From assembly GCF_947500975.1 (NCBI RefSeq), contig NZ_CANMUE010000003.1:186001-250000 (forward strand): DNA of 64,000 nucleotides, given 5' to 3'. The notes below the pieces were generated by a model. That model made no database searches. It was not told the origin of the DNA and saw only the letters and a list, made by a program, of their open reading frames with translations. Position numbers and translations under genes: made by a program. Source of the stretch: an uncultured Polaribacter sp. GTDB lineage: Bacteria > Bacteroidota > Bacteroidia > Flavobacteriales > Flavobacteriaceae. Positions 7,642 to 15,133 of the stretch are shown here, piece after piece; the first letter of the stretch is position 1, and each line of letters starts with the position of its first letter.

Positions 7642-8646
7642 ATGAATCAAATAATTACGTTTGGCGAGGTTTTAATGCGTATTTCTCCTTTAGGAAATAG
7701 AAAATTTGTACAATCTAATTCTATTGAATTTTATTTTGGAGGAACAGAAGTAAATGTTGGAATTTCTATTGCTAATTTTGGTGGAAATGTAAAACATATT
7801 TCTTGTATTTCTAATGATTTTATTGGTGATACAGCTATTTCTTATTTAAACAAGTTCGATTTAGATACATCTGCAATTGTGCGCTCTCCAAGACCATTAG
7901 GTGTTTATTTTTTAGAAGTTGGTGCGGTAATGAGACCAAGTTTAATTTCTTATAATAGATCCCATTCTTCATTTTCAGAAATTGTTCCGTCAATGGTAAA
8001 TTGGGAAAAATCTTTAGAAAACGGAAAATGGTTTCATTGGACAGGAATTACACCTGCATTAAATAAAGGCAGTAAAGAAACTTTATTAGAAGGTTTAAAG
8101 CTTGCCAGAGAAAAAGGGATGATAGTTTCTGCTGATCCTACATACAGAAGCGGTTTATGGAAATATGGAGAAAACCCAAAAGAAGTATTAATTGAATTGA
8201 TTCGTTATTCAACAATTTTTATTGGTGGTGTTAATGAAATAAATGAACTTTTAGGTACCAATTATTCGTATTCTAATGAAGATTTTATAATTGCTAGTAA
8301 AGAGTTGATGAAAGAATTTCCATCCATAGAAAAAGTGTTTGATAAAATTAGAACCTCTATCAATTCTTCTTGGCATAAAATTAAAGCAAGAATGTGGAAC
8401 GGTAAAGAATTTAAAGAAACAGAAGATTTAGATATTACACATATTGTAGATAGAATTGGTACTGGAGATGCTTTTGCTGCAGGTTTAATTCATGGTTTAC
8501 AAAAATTTGATGACTATAAAGCAATTCAGTTTGCATCTGCAGCATGTGCAATAAAACATACTTATTTAGGTGATGTAAATTATGCAAATGAAAGAGATGT
8601 AATTAGTATTTTAGAAGGAAACACAACTGGTAGATTGAATAGATAA
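7642..8646 (+). CDS. kdgK: 2-dehydro-3-deoxygluconokinase (PfkB family)
   Basis: A 334-residue PfkB-family sugar kinase. ITFGEVLMRISP at the N-terminus, the substrate-binding FGGTEVNVGISIANFG and the C-terminal anion hole DRIGTGDAFAAG with catalytic Asp276 are present. The overall pattern matches 2-keto-3-deoxygluconate kinases, which phosphorylate KDG in uronate and Entner-Doudoroff catabolism; other ketose kinases of the family cannot be excluded. No kdgA aldolase or uronate genes are nearby. A TATCTTTG promoter box lies about 20 bases upstream, and a six-codon ORF between them ends in a stop that overlaps the kdgK start (ATGA). Confidence 0.78.
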   Translation: MNQIITFGEVLMRISPLGNRKFVQSNSIEFYFGGTEVNVGISIANFGGNVKHISCISNDFIGDTAISYLNKFDLDTSAIVRSPRPLGVYFLEVGAVMRPSLISYNRSHSSFSEIVPSMVNWEKSLENGKWFHWTGITPALNKGSKETLLEGLKLAREKGMIVSADPTYRSGLWKYGENPKEVLIELIRYSTIFIGGVNEINELLGTNYSYSNEDFIIASKELMKEFPSIEKVFDKIRTSINSSWHKIKARMWNGKEFKETEDLDITHIVDRIGTGDAFAAGLIHGLQKFDDYKAIQFASAACAIKHTYLGDVNYANERDVISILEGNTTGRLNR

Positions 8647-8652
8647 ATTTTA

Positions 8653-8664
8653 TTACATTTGTAA
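8653..8664 (+). promoter_or_regulatory. -7 box inside a small palindrome before the methyltransferase gene
   Basis: TACATTTG fits TAnnTTTG and lies 13 bases before the ATG. It is embedded in TTACA-TT-TGTAA, a perfect 5-bp inverted repeat. A palindrome over the -7 box is where a repressor would act, and the methyltransferase it precedes carries its own N-terminal helix-turn-helix. Autoregulation is an inference. Confidence 0.45.
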
Positions 8665-8674
8665 CCATTGTATA

Positions 8675-9958
8675 ATGTTGAGTAAGATGGTTATGAAAAA
8701 TTATTATTCTTTAGCAGAAGCTTCAAAAATTTTAGGGAAAAGTAAAGAAACTCTTCGTAGATGGGACAGAGAAGGAAAACTAATTGCAGTAAGAGAGCCT
8801 ATAAGTGAATATAGAATTTACAAAAAAGAAGAAATTAATTCTTTAATAAATCTTTTTAAAAGTAATGTTGATGATGTTATTGATAATTCAGAAATTCCTA
8901 ACAAAGAATACAAAGTTTTAGAACTTTTTGCTGGAGCAGGAGGTTTGGCAATTGGTTTAGAAAAAGCTGGAATTAAATGTGAAGCATTAAATGAAATTGA
9001 TAAATGGGCTTGTAAAACGTTAAGAAATAACAGGCCAAATTGGAATGTTTTAGAAGGAGATATAAAAAGTTTTAGTTTTAAGAAATATAATAATAAAGTT
9101 GATATTGTTACTGGAGGATTTCCTTGTCAGGCATTTAGTTATGCAGGAAAAAAACTAGGTTTAGAAGATGCAAGAGGAACTTTATTTTACGAATTTGCAA
9201 GAGCTGTAAAAGAAGTAAATCCGCCAATTTGTATAGGTGAAAATGTAAAAGGATTACGTTCTCATGAAAAGGGACAAACTTTAAATGGAATGATTTCTAT
9301 TTTAAATGAAATTGGCTATAATGTTGTTCCTGTAGAGGTTTTAAAAGCAATTAATTATAAAGTTCCACAAAAACGAGAGCGTTTAATTTTAGTTGGTGTA
9401 AGAAAAGATATTGATATAAAATATGAATATCCAAAACCACATCAAACTATTTATAATTTAAAAGATGCTTTAAAAAAAGGAGAGTTATTTGATTCTGATG
9501 TTCCAAAATCTGAAGGTTCTAAATACCCAGAGCATAAAAAACAAGTATTAGATTTAGTTCCACCAAAAGGTTATTGGAGAAATTTACCTGTTGATATTCA
9601 AAAAGAATATATGGGGAAAAGTTTTTATTTAGGAGGAGGAAAAACAGGAATGGCAAGAAGAATTGGTTGGGATGAACCAAGTTTAACCTTAACTTGCAGC
9701 CCTGCTCAAAAACAAACAGAACGCTGTCATCCAGATGAAACAAGACCTTTTACTGTTAGAGAATATGCAAGAATACAAACGTTTCCAGATTCTTGGAAAT
9801 TTGCAGGTTCAGTTTCTCAACAATACAAGCAAATTGGTAATGCTGTACCTTGTAATTTAGGACAAGAAATAGGGTATTCTGTTGTTAAATTTTTGAACAA
9901 GTTTTATGAAAAATCAAACAAATCTGATGTTTCAATTTCTTTAGCTAAAGCTTTATAG
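8675..9958 (+). CDS. DNA (cytosine-5) methyltransferase with N-terminal HTH
   Basis: The modification enzyme of a type II system, transferring methyl from SAM to C5 of cytosine. Residues 9-60 form a MerR/excisionase-type helix-turn-helix (SLAEASKILGKSKETLRRWD followed by a RIYKKEEI wing). From about 80 come the m5C motifs in order: I LELFAGAGG, IV GGFPCQAFS with nucleophile Cys151, VI GENV, VIII PQKRERLILVG, the target-recognition region, IX RPFTVREYARIQTFP and X IGNAVP. Length 427. A later ATG (MKNYYSLAEA, six codons in) is an equally possible start. Its last 55 bases overlap, antisense, the 3' end of the restriction gene. Confidence 0.93.
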   Translation: MLSKMVMKNYYSLAEASKILGKSKETLRRWDREGKLIAVREPISEYRIYKKEEINSLINLFKSNVDDVIDNSEIPNKEYKVLELFAGAGGLAIGLEKAGIKCEALNEIDKWACKTLRNNRPNWNVLEGDIKSFSFKKYNNKVDIVTGGFPCQAFSYAGKKLGLEDARGTLFYEFARAVKEVNPPICIGENVKGLRSHEKGQTLNGMISILNEIGYNVVPVEVLKAINYKVPQKRERLILVGVRKDIDIKYEYPKPHQTIYNLKDALKKGELFDSDVPKSEGSKYPEHKKQVLDLVPPKGYWRNLPVDIQKEYMGKSFYLGGGKTGMARRIGWDEPSLTLTCSPAQKQTERCHPDETRPFTVREYARIQTFPDSWKFAGSVSQQYKQIGNAVPCNLGQEIGYSVVKFLNKFYEKSNKSDVSISLAKAL

Positions 9959-10614
9959 CCTTTCTCAAAAAAAGCTTCAGTATTTAGAGCTAAAATCATT
10001 TCATCTAAATTTAAAACAAGTTTGTTGTAAAAATTAGCAAATCCAGTAATTCTATACCAAAATTCTTTTCCGATTATTACAGGAAATTGAGCATCAATTT
10101 TTTTATAATGTTGACTTAATTGTAGCTCATCACCATATAAAACACCTAAAATTAAATCAGAGTTATTTAGATTGATTGAGTTTGTTCTTGCTAAATTGGT
10201 TACTGTAGAAAACTTTTTTAATAACGGGTTTACATCTTCAGAATTAATAGTATTTGGTCCAGATTTTAGTTGACACCATTTTTTTCTTCCATCAATTTTA
10301 TCTATAAATTCAATATCCATTCCTTTAATTAAGGAACCTTTTGCTAAATTAAGTTCAACAAACATATTTTGGATTCTTGTTCCAAAAGATGTATTTATTG
10401 ATGTGCCCAAAATTCTTGGAAAATATAGTGCTTTTGCTATTCCAATTGGAGTAAAATCATCTTCTAAAATTTTTGATAAATATTTTACTAAAATTGGATT
10501 TATCTTATATGATTTTAATTTGGAATGAGTTTTTAAAGCGTTGATTTTATGGTTTTCAAAAATCTTTTCTTTAAAATATTTTGTAATAATTTCTAAAAGT
10601 TCTTTTTCATTCAT
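9904..10614 (-). CDS. type II restriction endonuclease, PmeII-like
   Basis: About 236 residues, converging on and overlapping the cytosine methyltransferase gene, which identifies it as the cognate nuclease. It contains a plausible PD-(D/E)xK core: GMDIEFID (Asp100, Glu102) followed by CQLKSGPNTI (Gln115, Lys117), a QxK variant. The segments PRILGTSINTSFG and FIDKIDGRKKWCQLKSGP recall the PmeII-type restriction enzymes as I remember that family; the recognition site cannot be read from sequence. The frame extends 23 codons further upstream, but a TATATTTG box five bases before MNEKELLEI marks the start used here. Confidence 0.8.
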   Translation of the reverse strand: MNEKELLEIITKYFKEKIFENHKINALKTHSKLKSYKINPILVKYLSKILEDDFTPIGIAKALYFPRILGTSINTSFGTRIQNMFVELNLAKGSLIKGMDIEFIDKIDGRKKWCQLKSGPNTINSEDVNPLLKKFSTVTNLARTNSINLNNSDLILGVLYGDELQLSQHYKKIDAQFPVIIGKEFWYRITGFANFYNKLVLNLDEMILALNTEAFFEKGYKALAKEIETSDLFDFS

Positions 10615-10619
10615 GTTAA

Positions 10620-10627
10620 CAAATATA
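10620..10627 (-). promoter_or_regulatory. -7 promoter box of the restriction gene
   Basis: Read on the minus strand, TATATTTG matches TAnnTTTG and ends five bases before the ATG, implying a leaderless or nearly leaderless transcript. It lies just after the terminator of the upstream aminopeptidase gene, so the nuclease is transcribed separately. Confidence 0.55.
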
Positions 10628-10642
10628 GAGTTTTCATAATGT

Positions 10643-10668
10643 AAAAAAAAGCGAGTTTTAAAACTCGC
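10643..10668 (-). terminator. intrinsic terminator of aminopeptidase P gene
   Basis: The self-complementary GCGAGTTTTAAAACTCGC is followed, in the minus-strand direction, by eight T residues. It lies some 27 bases beyond the stop of the aminopeptidase gene. Confidence 0.85.
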
Positions 10669-10694
10669 TTTATAATATATCATACAGTCTAAGA

Positions 10695-11984
10695 CTAGTT
10701 CATTAAATCTTCAATTTCATCAGCTTCAATAGGTATATTTCTCATTAAATTAAAAGGTTCTCCTTTTTCTTTAATAACAACATCATCTTCTAAACGGATT
10801 CCAAAACCTTCATCAGGAAGGTAAATTCCAGGTTCTACAGTAAATACATTCTTTGCTTGCATTGACTCGTGTAAAAGCCCATAATCATGTGTGTCTAAAC
10901 CAATATGATGTGAAGTTCCATGCATAAAATATTTTTTATAAGCTGGCCATTTTGGGTCTTCATTTTGCACATCAGCTTTGTCTATTAAGTTTAGTTTTAA
11001 TAATTCTGATGTCATTATTTTACCAACTTCAACATGATATTCTTTCCAAATTGTTCCTGGTAAAAGCATTTTTGTAGCTTCTTTTTTTACATGATTTACA
11101 GCATTGTAAACTGCTTTTTGCCTGTCTGTAAAACGGCCAGAAACAGGTATTGTTCTAGATAAATCGCTTTTATAATTAGCATATTCAGCAGCAATATCAA
11201 ACAAAATTAAATCGCCACTTTTGCATTGTTTATTATTTTCTATATAATGCAAAACATTAGCATTATTACCACTTGCAATAATTGGTGTGTAGGCAAACCC
11301 TTTTGAACGATTTCTAACAAATTCGTGTAACAATTCGGCTTCAATTTCATATTCCCAAACATTCGGTTTAACAAAATTTAAAATTCTTCTAAAACCTTTT
11401 TCTGTAATATTACATGCATGTTGCATTAAATCTAATTCAATAGGATCTTTTACAGAACGTAAGCGTTGTAAAATAGGATTACTTTTTGCAACAGAATGTG
11501 CAGGGTATTTTGCCAATAACCATTTTGTAAAACGATCTTCGCGAGTTTCTGTAACTACATTTGCTCTGTAATGCTCGTTTGTATTTATGTAAAAAGTATC
11601 ACAATATGAAGCCATTTCAAACAATACTTTTTCTAAATCTTGTAACCAGTAAACAGTGGTAATGCCGCTAGTTTTAAATGCGGCTTCTTTGGTTAGTTTT
11701 TCTCCTTCCCAAACAGCAATGTGATCATTTGTTTCTGTTAAAAAAAGTACTTCTCGTAAATTTTCATTTGGGCAATCAGGAAATAACATTAAGATGCTTT
11801 CTTCTTGATCTACACCGCTTAAGTATAAAATATCTCTATGTTGTTCAAAAGGCATTGTGCTATCTGCGCTTATTGGATAAATATCATTAGAATTAAAAAT
11901 AGCTAAACTATTAGGCTTCATATTAGAAGTAAAATTCTTACGATTTTTTATAAAAAGTTGTGAGTTTATAGGTTGATATTTCAT
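10695..11984 (-). CDS. pepP: aminopeptidase P family protein
   Basis: A 429-residue Xaa-Pro aminopeptidase that removes N-terminal residues preceding proline. Residues 1-170 form the AMP N-terminal domain (GVDQEESILMLFPD, FLTETNDHIAVWEGE). The C-terminal pita-bread metallopeptidase domain shows the di-Mn ligands: Asp in LILFDIAAEY, Asp in YKSDLSRTIP, His in HGTSHHIGLD, Glu in VEPGIYL and Glu in GIRLEDDV. No signal peptide, so cytosolic. Monocistronic, with its own terminator. The immunity/toxin-remnant array begins upstream of its 5' end. Confidence 0.93.
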   Translation of the reverse strand: MKYQPINSQLFIKNRKNFTSNMKPNSLAIFNSNDIYPISADSTMPFEQHRDILYLSGVDQEESILMLFPDCPNENLREVLFLTETNDHIAVWEGEKLTKEAAFKTSGITTVYWLQDLEKVLFEMASYCDTFYINTNEHYRANVVTETREDRFTKWLLAKYPAHSVAKSNPILQRLRSVKDPIELDLMQHACNITEKGFRRILNFVKPNVWEYEIEAELLHEFVRNRSKGFAYTPIIASGNNANVLHYIENNKQCKSGDLILFDIAAEYANYKSDLSRTIPVSGRFTDRQKAVYNAVNHVKKEATKMLLPGTIWKEYHVEVGKIMTSELLKLNLIDKADVQNEDPKWPAYKKYFMHGTSHHIGLDTHDYGLLHESMQAKNVFTVEPGIYLPDEGFGIRLEDDVVIKEKGEPFNLMRNIPIEADEIEDLMN

Positions 11985-12183
11985 GCTAAATTAAGTTTAG
12001 AAATCAAAGGTAGCAATAATAAATAGCAACTAAAAAATAGATTTAGTTTTGCTAGGAGTTTATTTTTTGTAGCCTTGAAATAGCGTTAGAAAGTTTAATA
12101 AATAATTGGAGTAGGTAGTAAAAAAAGCAGAGGTTATTAATAAGCTATCTTCTCAACGTATTGTCAAATATAGGAGTTCCAAA

Positions 12184-12383
12184 TTTTTAGTGAAAAGCTT
12201 TTTGAATAAAAAAACCACCTATTCTATGAATTAATAGGTGTAAAGATTATTGTACTTTTGTTAAATCTAAAATTAAAAATGATACTTTAATAACAAGTTC
12301 TACCTATAGTTCTTATAGATATGCATATTATATTATGTAAAAAATCTCAAAAGAATGGTTAGATTAAAAAACCAGATTATTAA
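12184..12383 (+). pseudogene. remnant of immunity lipoprotein, copy 0
   Basis: About 200 bases closely resemble the 3' part of the frameshifted immunity gene at 14.4-14.9 kb (shared AGTGAAAAGCTTTTTGAAT-like start, ATTAAAAATGATACTTTAAT, TCTTATAGATATGCATATTA). The reading is broken by several stops, and only a decayed version of the family ending KEWLDYKPDY remains. The 200 bases before it, back to the aminopeptidase start, hold no gene I can recognise. Confidence 0.7.
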
Positions 12384-12573
12384 TATAGAATTGGAGTAGT
12401 ATATAGAAGTATAAATGAAATAAGAATGGGTACCAATCGAAAAGTTTTTGCCATAATTTTCAAAAACAAATTAACACATGTTAAAAAATGCCAACCATAG
12501 TTTAGAGTATTTAAATATACAACCTTAGTCATATTTCCAATTTCAATCATTTAACCCTAATACACTATGGTAA
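12384..12573 (+). pseudogene. remnant of type 23 toxin C-terminal tip, copy 0
   Basis: Translated loosely this gives YRIGVVYRSINEIRMGTN and, after frame changes, NPNTLW before TAA. It aligns with the better preserved toxin tip at 13.5-13.7 kb (YRMGAAYTSINGIRMGTNSE to NAYTLW). It is full of stops, so not translated. Its last bases, ATGGTAA, are also the start codon region of the intact immunity gene that follows. Confidence 0.7.
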
Positions 12574-13130
12574 GATTAATTACATGTTTTATTTTAGTAT
12601 TTTTACTACAAAGCTGCTTTTGTATTTCCAAAGTTAAAAATACTGAATTTGGCTATGTAAGGAAAAAAGAGGTTGATAAATATAATTTTGATGCTAAATT
12701 GTTTCAAAAGTTAGATACTTTTAGTCTATATGAAGAACTCTTATATTATAAATATTATGAAAAAACATTCGAAAGAGACCAACGTAATGGAAAAACTTTT
12801 TTACGATTTTATAATAACGGGAAATTTAGTTATTTTCCTAGAATAGGCTATGATAGTAAGCAATTAAAATTAATTTCTAATTACCGTTTAACTCGTAATG
12901 ATTTTAATCCATTAAAGTCTTTGCAAGGATATTATTATAATAATCATAACGAATTATTTGCAAAAACAATCGTTCGAGGAGATGGTTGTCGTGCTCAAAA
13001 AAACATCAAAAATCTTACTGTAAAAGGGGATACTATAATACTTTCATCAAAAAAGGATAAAATAAAAAAATATTATGTTAAAAGAAGAACTGATAAGGAA
13101 TTACTAGCAGGTTGGAAACCAGATTGGTAG
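12567..13130 (+). CDS. lipoprotein, candidate immunity protein (copy 1)
   Basis: A 187-residue predicted lipoprotein: MVRLITCFILVFLLQSC with lipobox LQSC and lipidated Cys17. The mature part is basic and Tyr-rich (YYKYYEK, FLRFYNNGKFSYFP, KGDTIIL) and ends AGWKPDW. It shares the lipoprotein leader, the FYNNGKF, KGDT and WKPDW-type signatures and its position with two more genes in this array, although overall identity is low. Each member starts inside the last codons of a toxin remnant, the arrangement of a toxin/immunity pair, so immunity to a type 23 polymorphic toxin is inferred. No toxin capable of function remains beside it. Confidence 0.75.
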   Translation: MVRLITCFILVFLLQSCFCISKVKNTEFGYVRKKEVDKYNFDAKLFQKLDTFSLYEELLYYKYYEKTFERDQRNGKTFLRFYNNGKFSYFPRIGYDSKQLKLISNYRLTRNDFNPLKSLQGYYYNNHNELFAKTIVRGDGCRAQKNIKNLTVKGDTIILSSKKDKIKKYYVKRRTDKELLAGWKPDW

Positions 13131-13131
13131 A

Positions 13132-13667
13132 CTTAAATCTTCCCTATACACAACAAAATTTGGTAATGGCGAAACCTCACAAAGAGTTGGAGGAGTATCT
13201 ATAGGACATGGTGATTTTAATGTTAGATATGAAAATGATGGATATCCTTTCAAAAAAAATGTTAGGACCTCTTGGAGATGGAGGCGATAGATATAGAACA
13301 GCAGCAGGAAGTGTAAGTTATAAAAACTATGCTATTGGTTTTAGTCTGTTTACTGGAGATCCATTAAATGAAGATGGGTCGATTAGTACAGAAAACCATA
13401 TAGATCATCCTTATAAAGATATAAATGCCCCCCTATTCAGGAGGTGTTTACACAAAAGATAGCGGTACAGCAAATAAATATAGAATGGGAGCTGCTTATA
13501 CAAGCATAAATGGAATAAGAATGGGTACTAATTCAGAAGCTATTCGTCATAATATTCAAAATAAATTTGCTCATACAGTTAAATATCAACCTTGGTTTGA
13601 AGTATTGGATAGACCTGTTCAGTCTTATATTCAATATCGAAGCCCAAATGCTTATACGTTATGGTAA
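13132..13667 (+). pseudogene. polymorphic toxin type 23 C-terminal domain remnant
   Basis: The best-preserved toxin piece. Across two frameshifts it reads TTKFGNGETSQRVGGVSIGH, DFNVRYENDGYPF, then GPLGDGGDRYRTAAGSVSYK, NYAIGFSLFTGDP, then PYSGGVYTKDSGTANKYRMG, INGIRMGTNSEAIRHNIQNK and finally YQYRSPNAYTLW-like residues. The pattern VRYENDG, GDGGDRYRTAA, YK-Y-GFSLFTGDP and GVYT matches the polymorphic toxin type 23 domain family as I know it. Both shifts occur in homopolymers (A8 and C6). The N-terminal delivery part of a toxin is absent. There is no start codon; translation could only yield fragments of about 80 residues. Confidence 0.75.
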
Positions 13668-14200
13668 TGAAAAAAAATATTCTAATACTCATTTCATCTC
13701 TATTTTTACTAGGGTGTTATACAGATTATAAGGTAACTGAATTCGGTGGACGCCGAAGTAAAAGGGAGTATAAAAAACACTTATGGAGAGCTATTAATCC
13801 TAAAAGAGTAGGAATAGATATAAATGTTTTGTATACAAGAACTCATACGTATAAAAATGGAGTACCTTATTCTTATAAAGATGATAATATTGTATATTAT
13901 CATTTTTATAAAAATGGAGTTTTTTATATTTTTTATAAAAAACCAGGAGAGAAATTAAATGAAACATCTTTTAACCCAAAAAAGGGAGATATTGCTTTTA
14001 TAACATCAAATTTATTGGGAAAATATTCACTAAGGTATTATAATGCTGTAGATGGAGGAAATTTTGATTTCATAAAAAAAATTAAAATGAAAGGGGACAC
14101 TTTGACTATTCCATTTAAGTACCATGGAAATAAATATATAGATTATTTTAAAAAAGTCAAAGTCCCAAAAGAATGGTTAGATTATGAGCCTGATTATTGA
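13661..14200 (+). CDS. lipoprotein, candidate immunity protein (copy 2)
   Basis: A 179-residue predicted lipoprotein (MVMKKNILILISSLFLLGC; lipobox LLGC), followed by TDYKVTEFGGRRSKREYKKH, the conserved head of this family. Later family signatures are YYHFYKNGVFYIF, FNPKKGDIAF, MKGDTLTIPF and the C-terminal PKEWLDYEPDY. It begins in the toxin remnant: ATGGTAA contains both its start and the toxin stop, and a second ATG two codons on overlaps the same TAA. Such overlap implies translational coupling in the ancestral pair. Immunity function is inferred from position. Confidence 0.78.
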   Translation: MVMKKNILILISSLFLLGCYTDYKVTEFGGRRSKREYKKHLWRAINPKRVGIDINVLYTRTHTYKNGVPYSYKDDNIVYYHFYKNGVFYIFYKKPGEKLNETSFNPKKGDIAFITSNLLGKYSLRYYNAVDGGNFDFIKKIKMKGDTLTIPFKYHGNKYIDYFKKVKVPKEWLDYEPDY

Positions 14201-14391
14201 TAAAAATAGGCAGCTTATACAAGTATAAATGGCATAAGAATGGGTATTAACTCTGAAGCTGTCCGTCATAAAATTCAAAATAAAATTGCCCATCCTTAAC
14301 CTCTTATCAACCCTGGTTTAAAGTATTAACAAATATACAGCCTCAATCCTATTTTCAATATCAATCTGCAAACCCTTACACGTTATGGTAA
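14201..14391 (+). pseudogene. remnant of type 23 toxin C-terminal tip, copy 2
   Basis: It reads AYTSINGIRMGINSEAVRHK up to a stop after IAHP, then in another frame SYQPWFKVL, and ends SYFQYQSANPYTLW before TAA. Only the last 60 or so residues of the toxin are represented. No start. The final ATGGTAA again supplies the start of the next immunity gene. Confidence 0.75.
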
Positions 14392-14940
14392 ATAATAAAA
14401 TAGTTGTCCTATCTTTAATTTTATTAATAATGACATCATGTTACTGTGATTACGTTTTTACTAGTGAAAAAGGTATGAGAAGTAAAAACTATTATAAAAA
14501 ATATTTAGATAGACGAATTAACCCAAATAAAATAGGAATAGAAACTGATTCTGTTGTTTATAGACTATTGTTTTTTTATTCTGAATTAAATGATACAATA
14601 GAATACCCCTAATAAAGGTGATTCATTAAATTTCTATACAACTTATTATAGTAATGGTGTATTATATAATTTTATAAAAAGCAAAAAAGAAATACTGAAT
14701 AAAAATTCGTTTAACCCAAAAAAAGGAAACATTGGTTTTTTAGTGAAAGGCTTTTTGAATAAAAAAAATACCTACTCTATGGATTATGGGTATACAGATT
14801 GTGGTAATTTTGGTAAATCTGAAATTAAAATTAAAAATGATACTTTAATAACAAATTCTACTAGGAGTTCTTATAGATATGCATATTATATTAAGCAAAA
14901 AATTCCAAAAGAATGGTTAGATTATAAGCCAGATTACTAA
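14385..14940 (+). pseudogene. immunity lipoprotein with one-base frameshift (copy 3)
   Basis: The first part (75 codons) reads MVNNKIVVLSLILLIMTSC, lipobox MTSC, then CDYVFTSEKGMRSKNYYKKY and stops at EYP. One base out of register the family sequence continues: GDSLNFYTTYYSNGVLYNF, SFNPKKGNIGFLVKGF, IKIKNDTLITNS and the terminal PKEWLDYKPDY. Removing one C from the CCCC run at about 14607 restores a single 184-codon frame. It is otherwise well conserved, and its 3' part is nearly the same as the copy 0 remnant, so the lesion is recent, a sequencing error or a switchable tract. Confidence 0.75.
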
Positions 14941-15133
14941 TATAGAATTGGAGCAGCTTATACAAGTATTAAAGGAATAAGAATGGGTATTAACTCTGAA
15001 GCTGTACGTCATGAGATTTAAAATAAATTAGCTCATACCTTAATCTCTTATTAACTCTGGTTTAAAGTAAGAACAGGTTTACAGCCTCAATCCTATTTTC
15101 AATATCAATCTACAAATCCTAATACCCTATTAT
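14941..15133 (+). pseudogene. remnant of type 23 toxin C-terminal tip, copy 3
   Basis: YRIGAAYTSIKGIRMGINSE, AVRHEI then a stop, and after further stops LQPQSYFQYQSTNPNTL. It is closely related to the copy 2 tip. The final TGGTAA is lost, and the piece runs directly into the 3' end of the convergent DEAD-box helicase gene, which marks the right border of the array. Confidence 0.72.

Noticed and set aside
13208..13667. Two ORFs of about 80 codons that look like independent small genes
   Set aside because: They are consecutive pieces of one toxin remnant in different frames; neither has its own plausible start or ribosome site.
14743..14940. Separate 65-codon ORF
   Set aside because: It is the 3' part of the frameshifted immunity lipoprotein, joined by one base change to the part starting at 14385.
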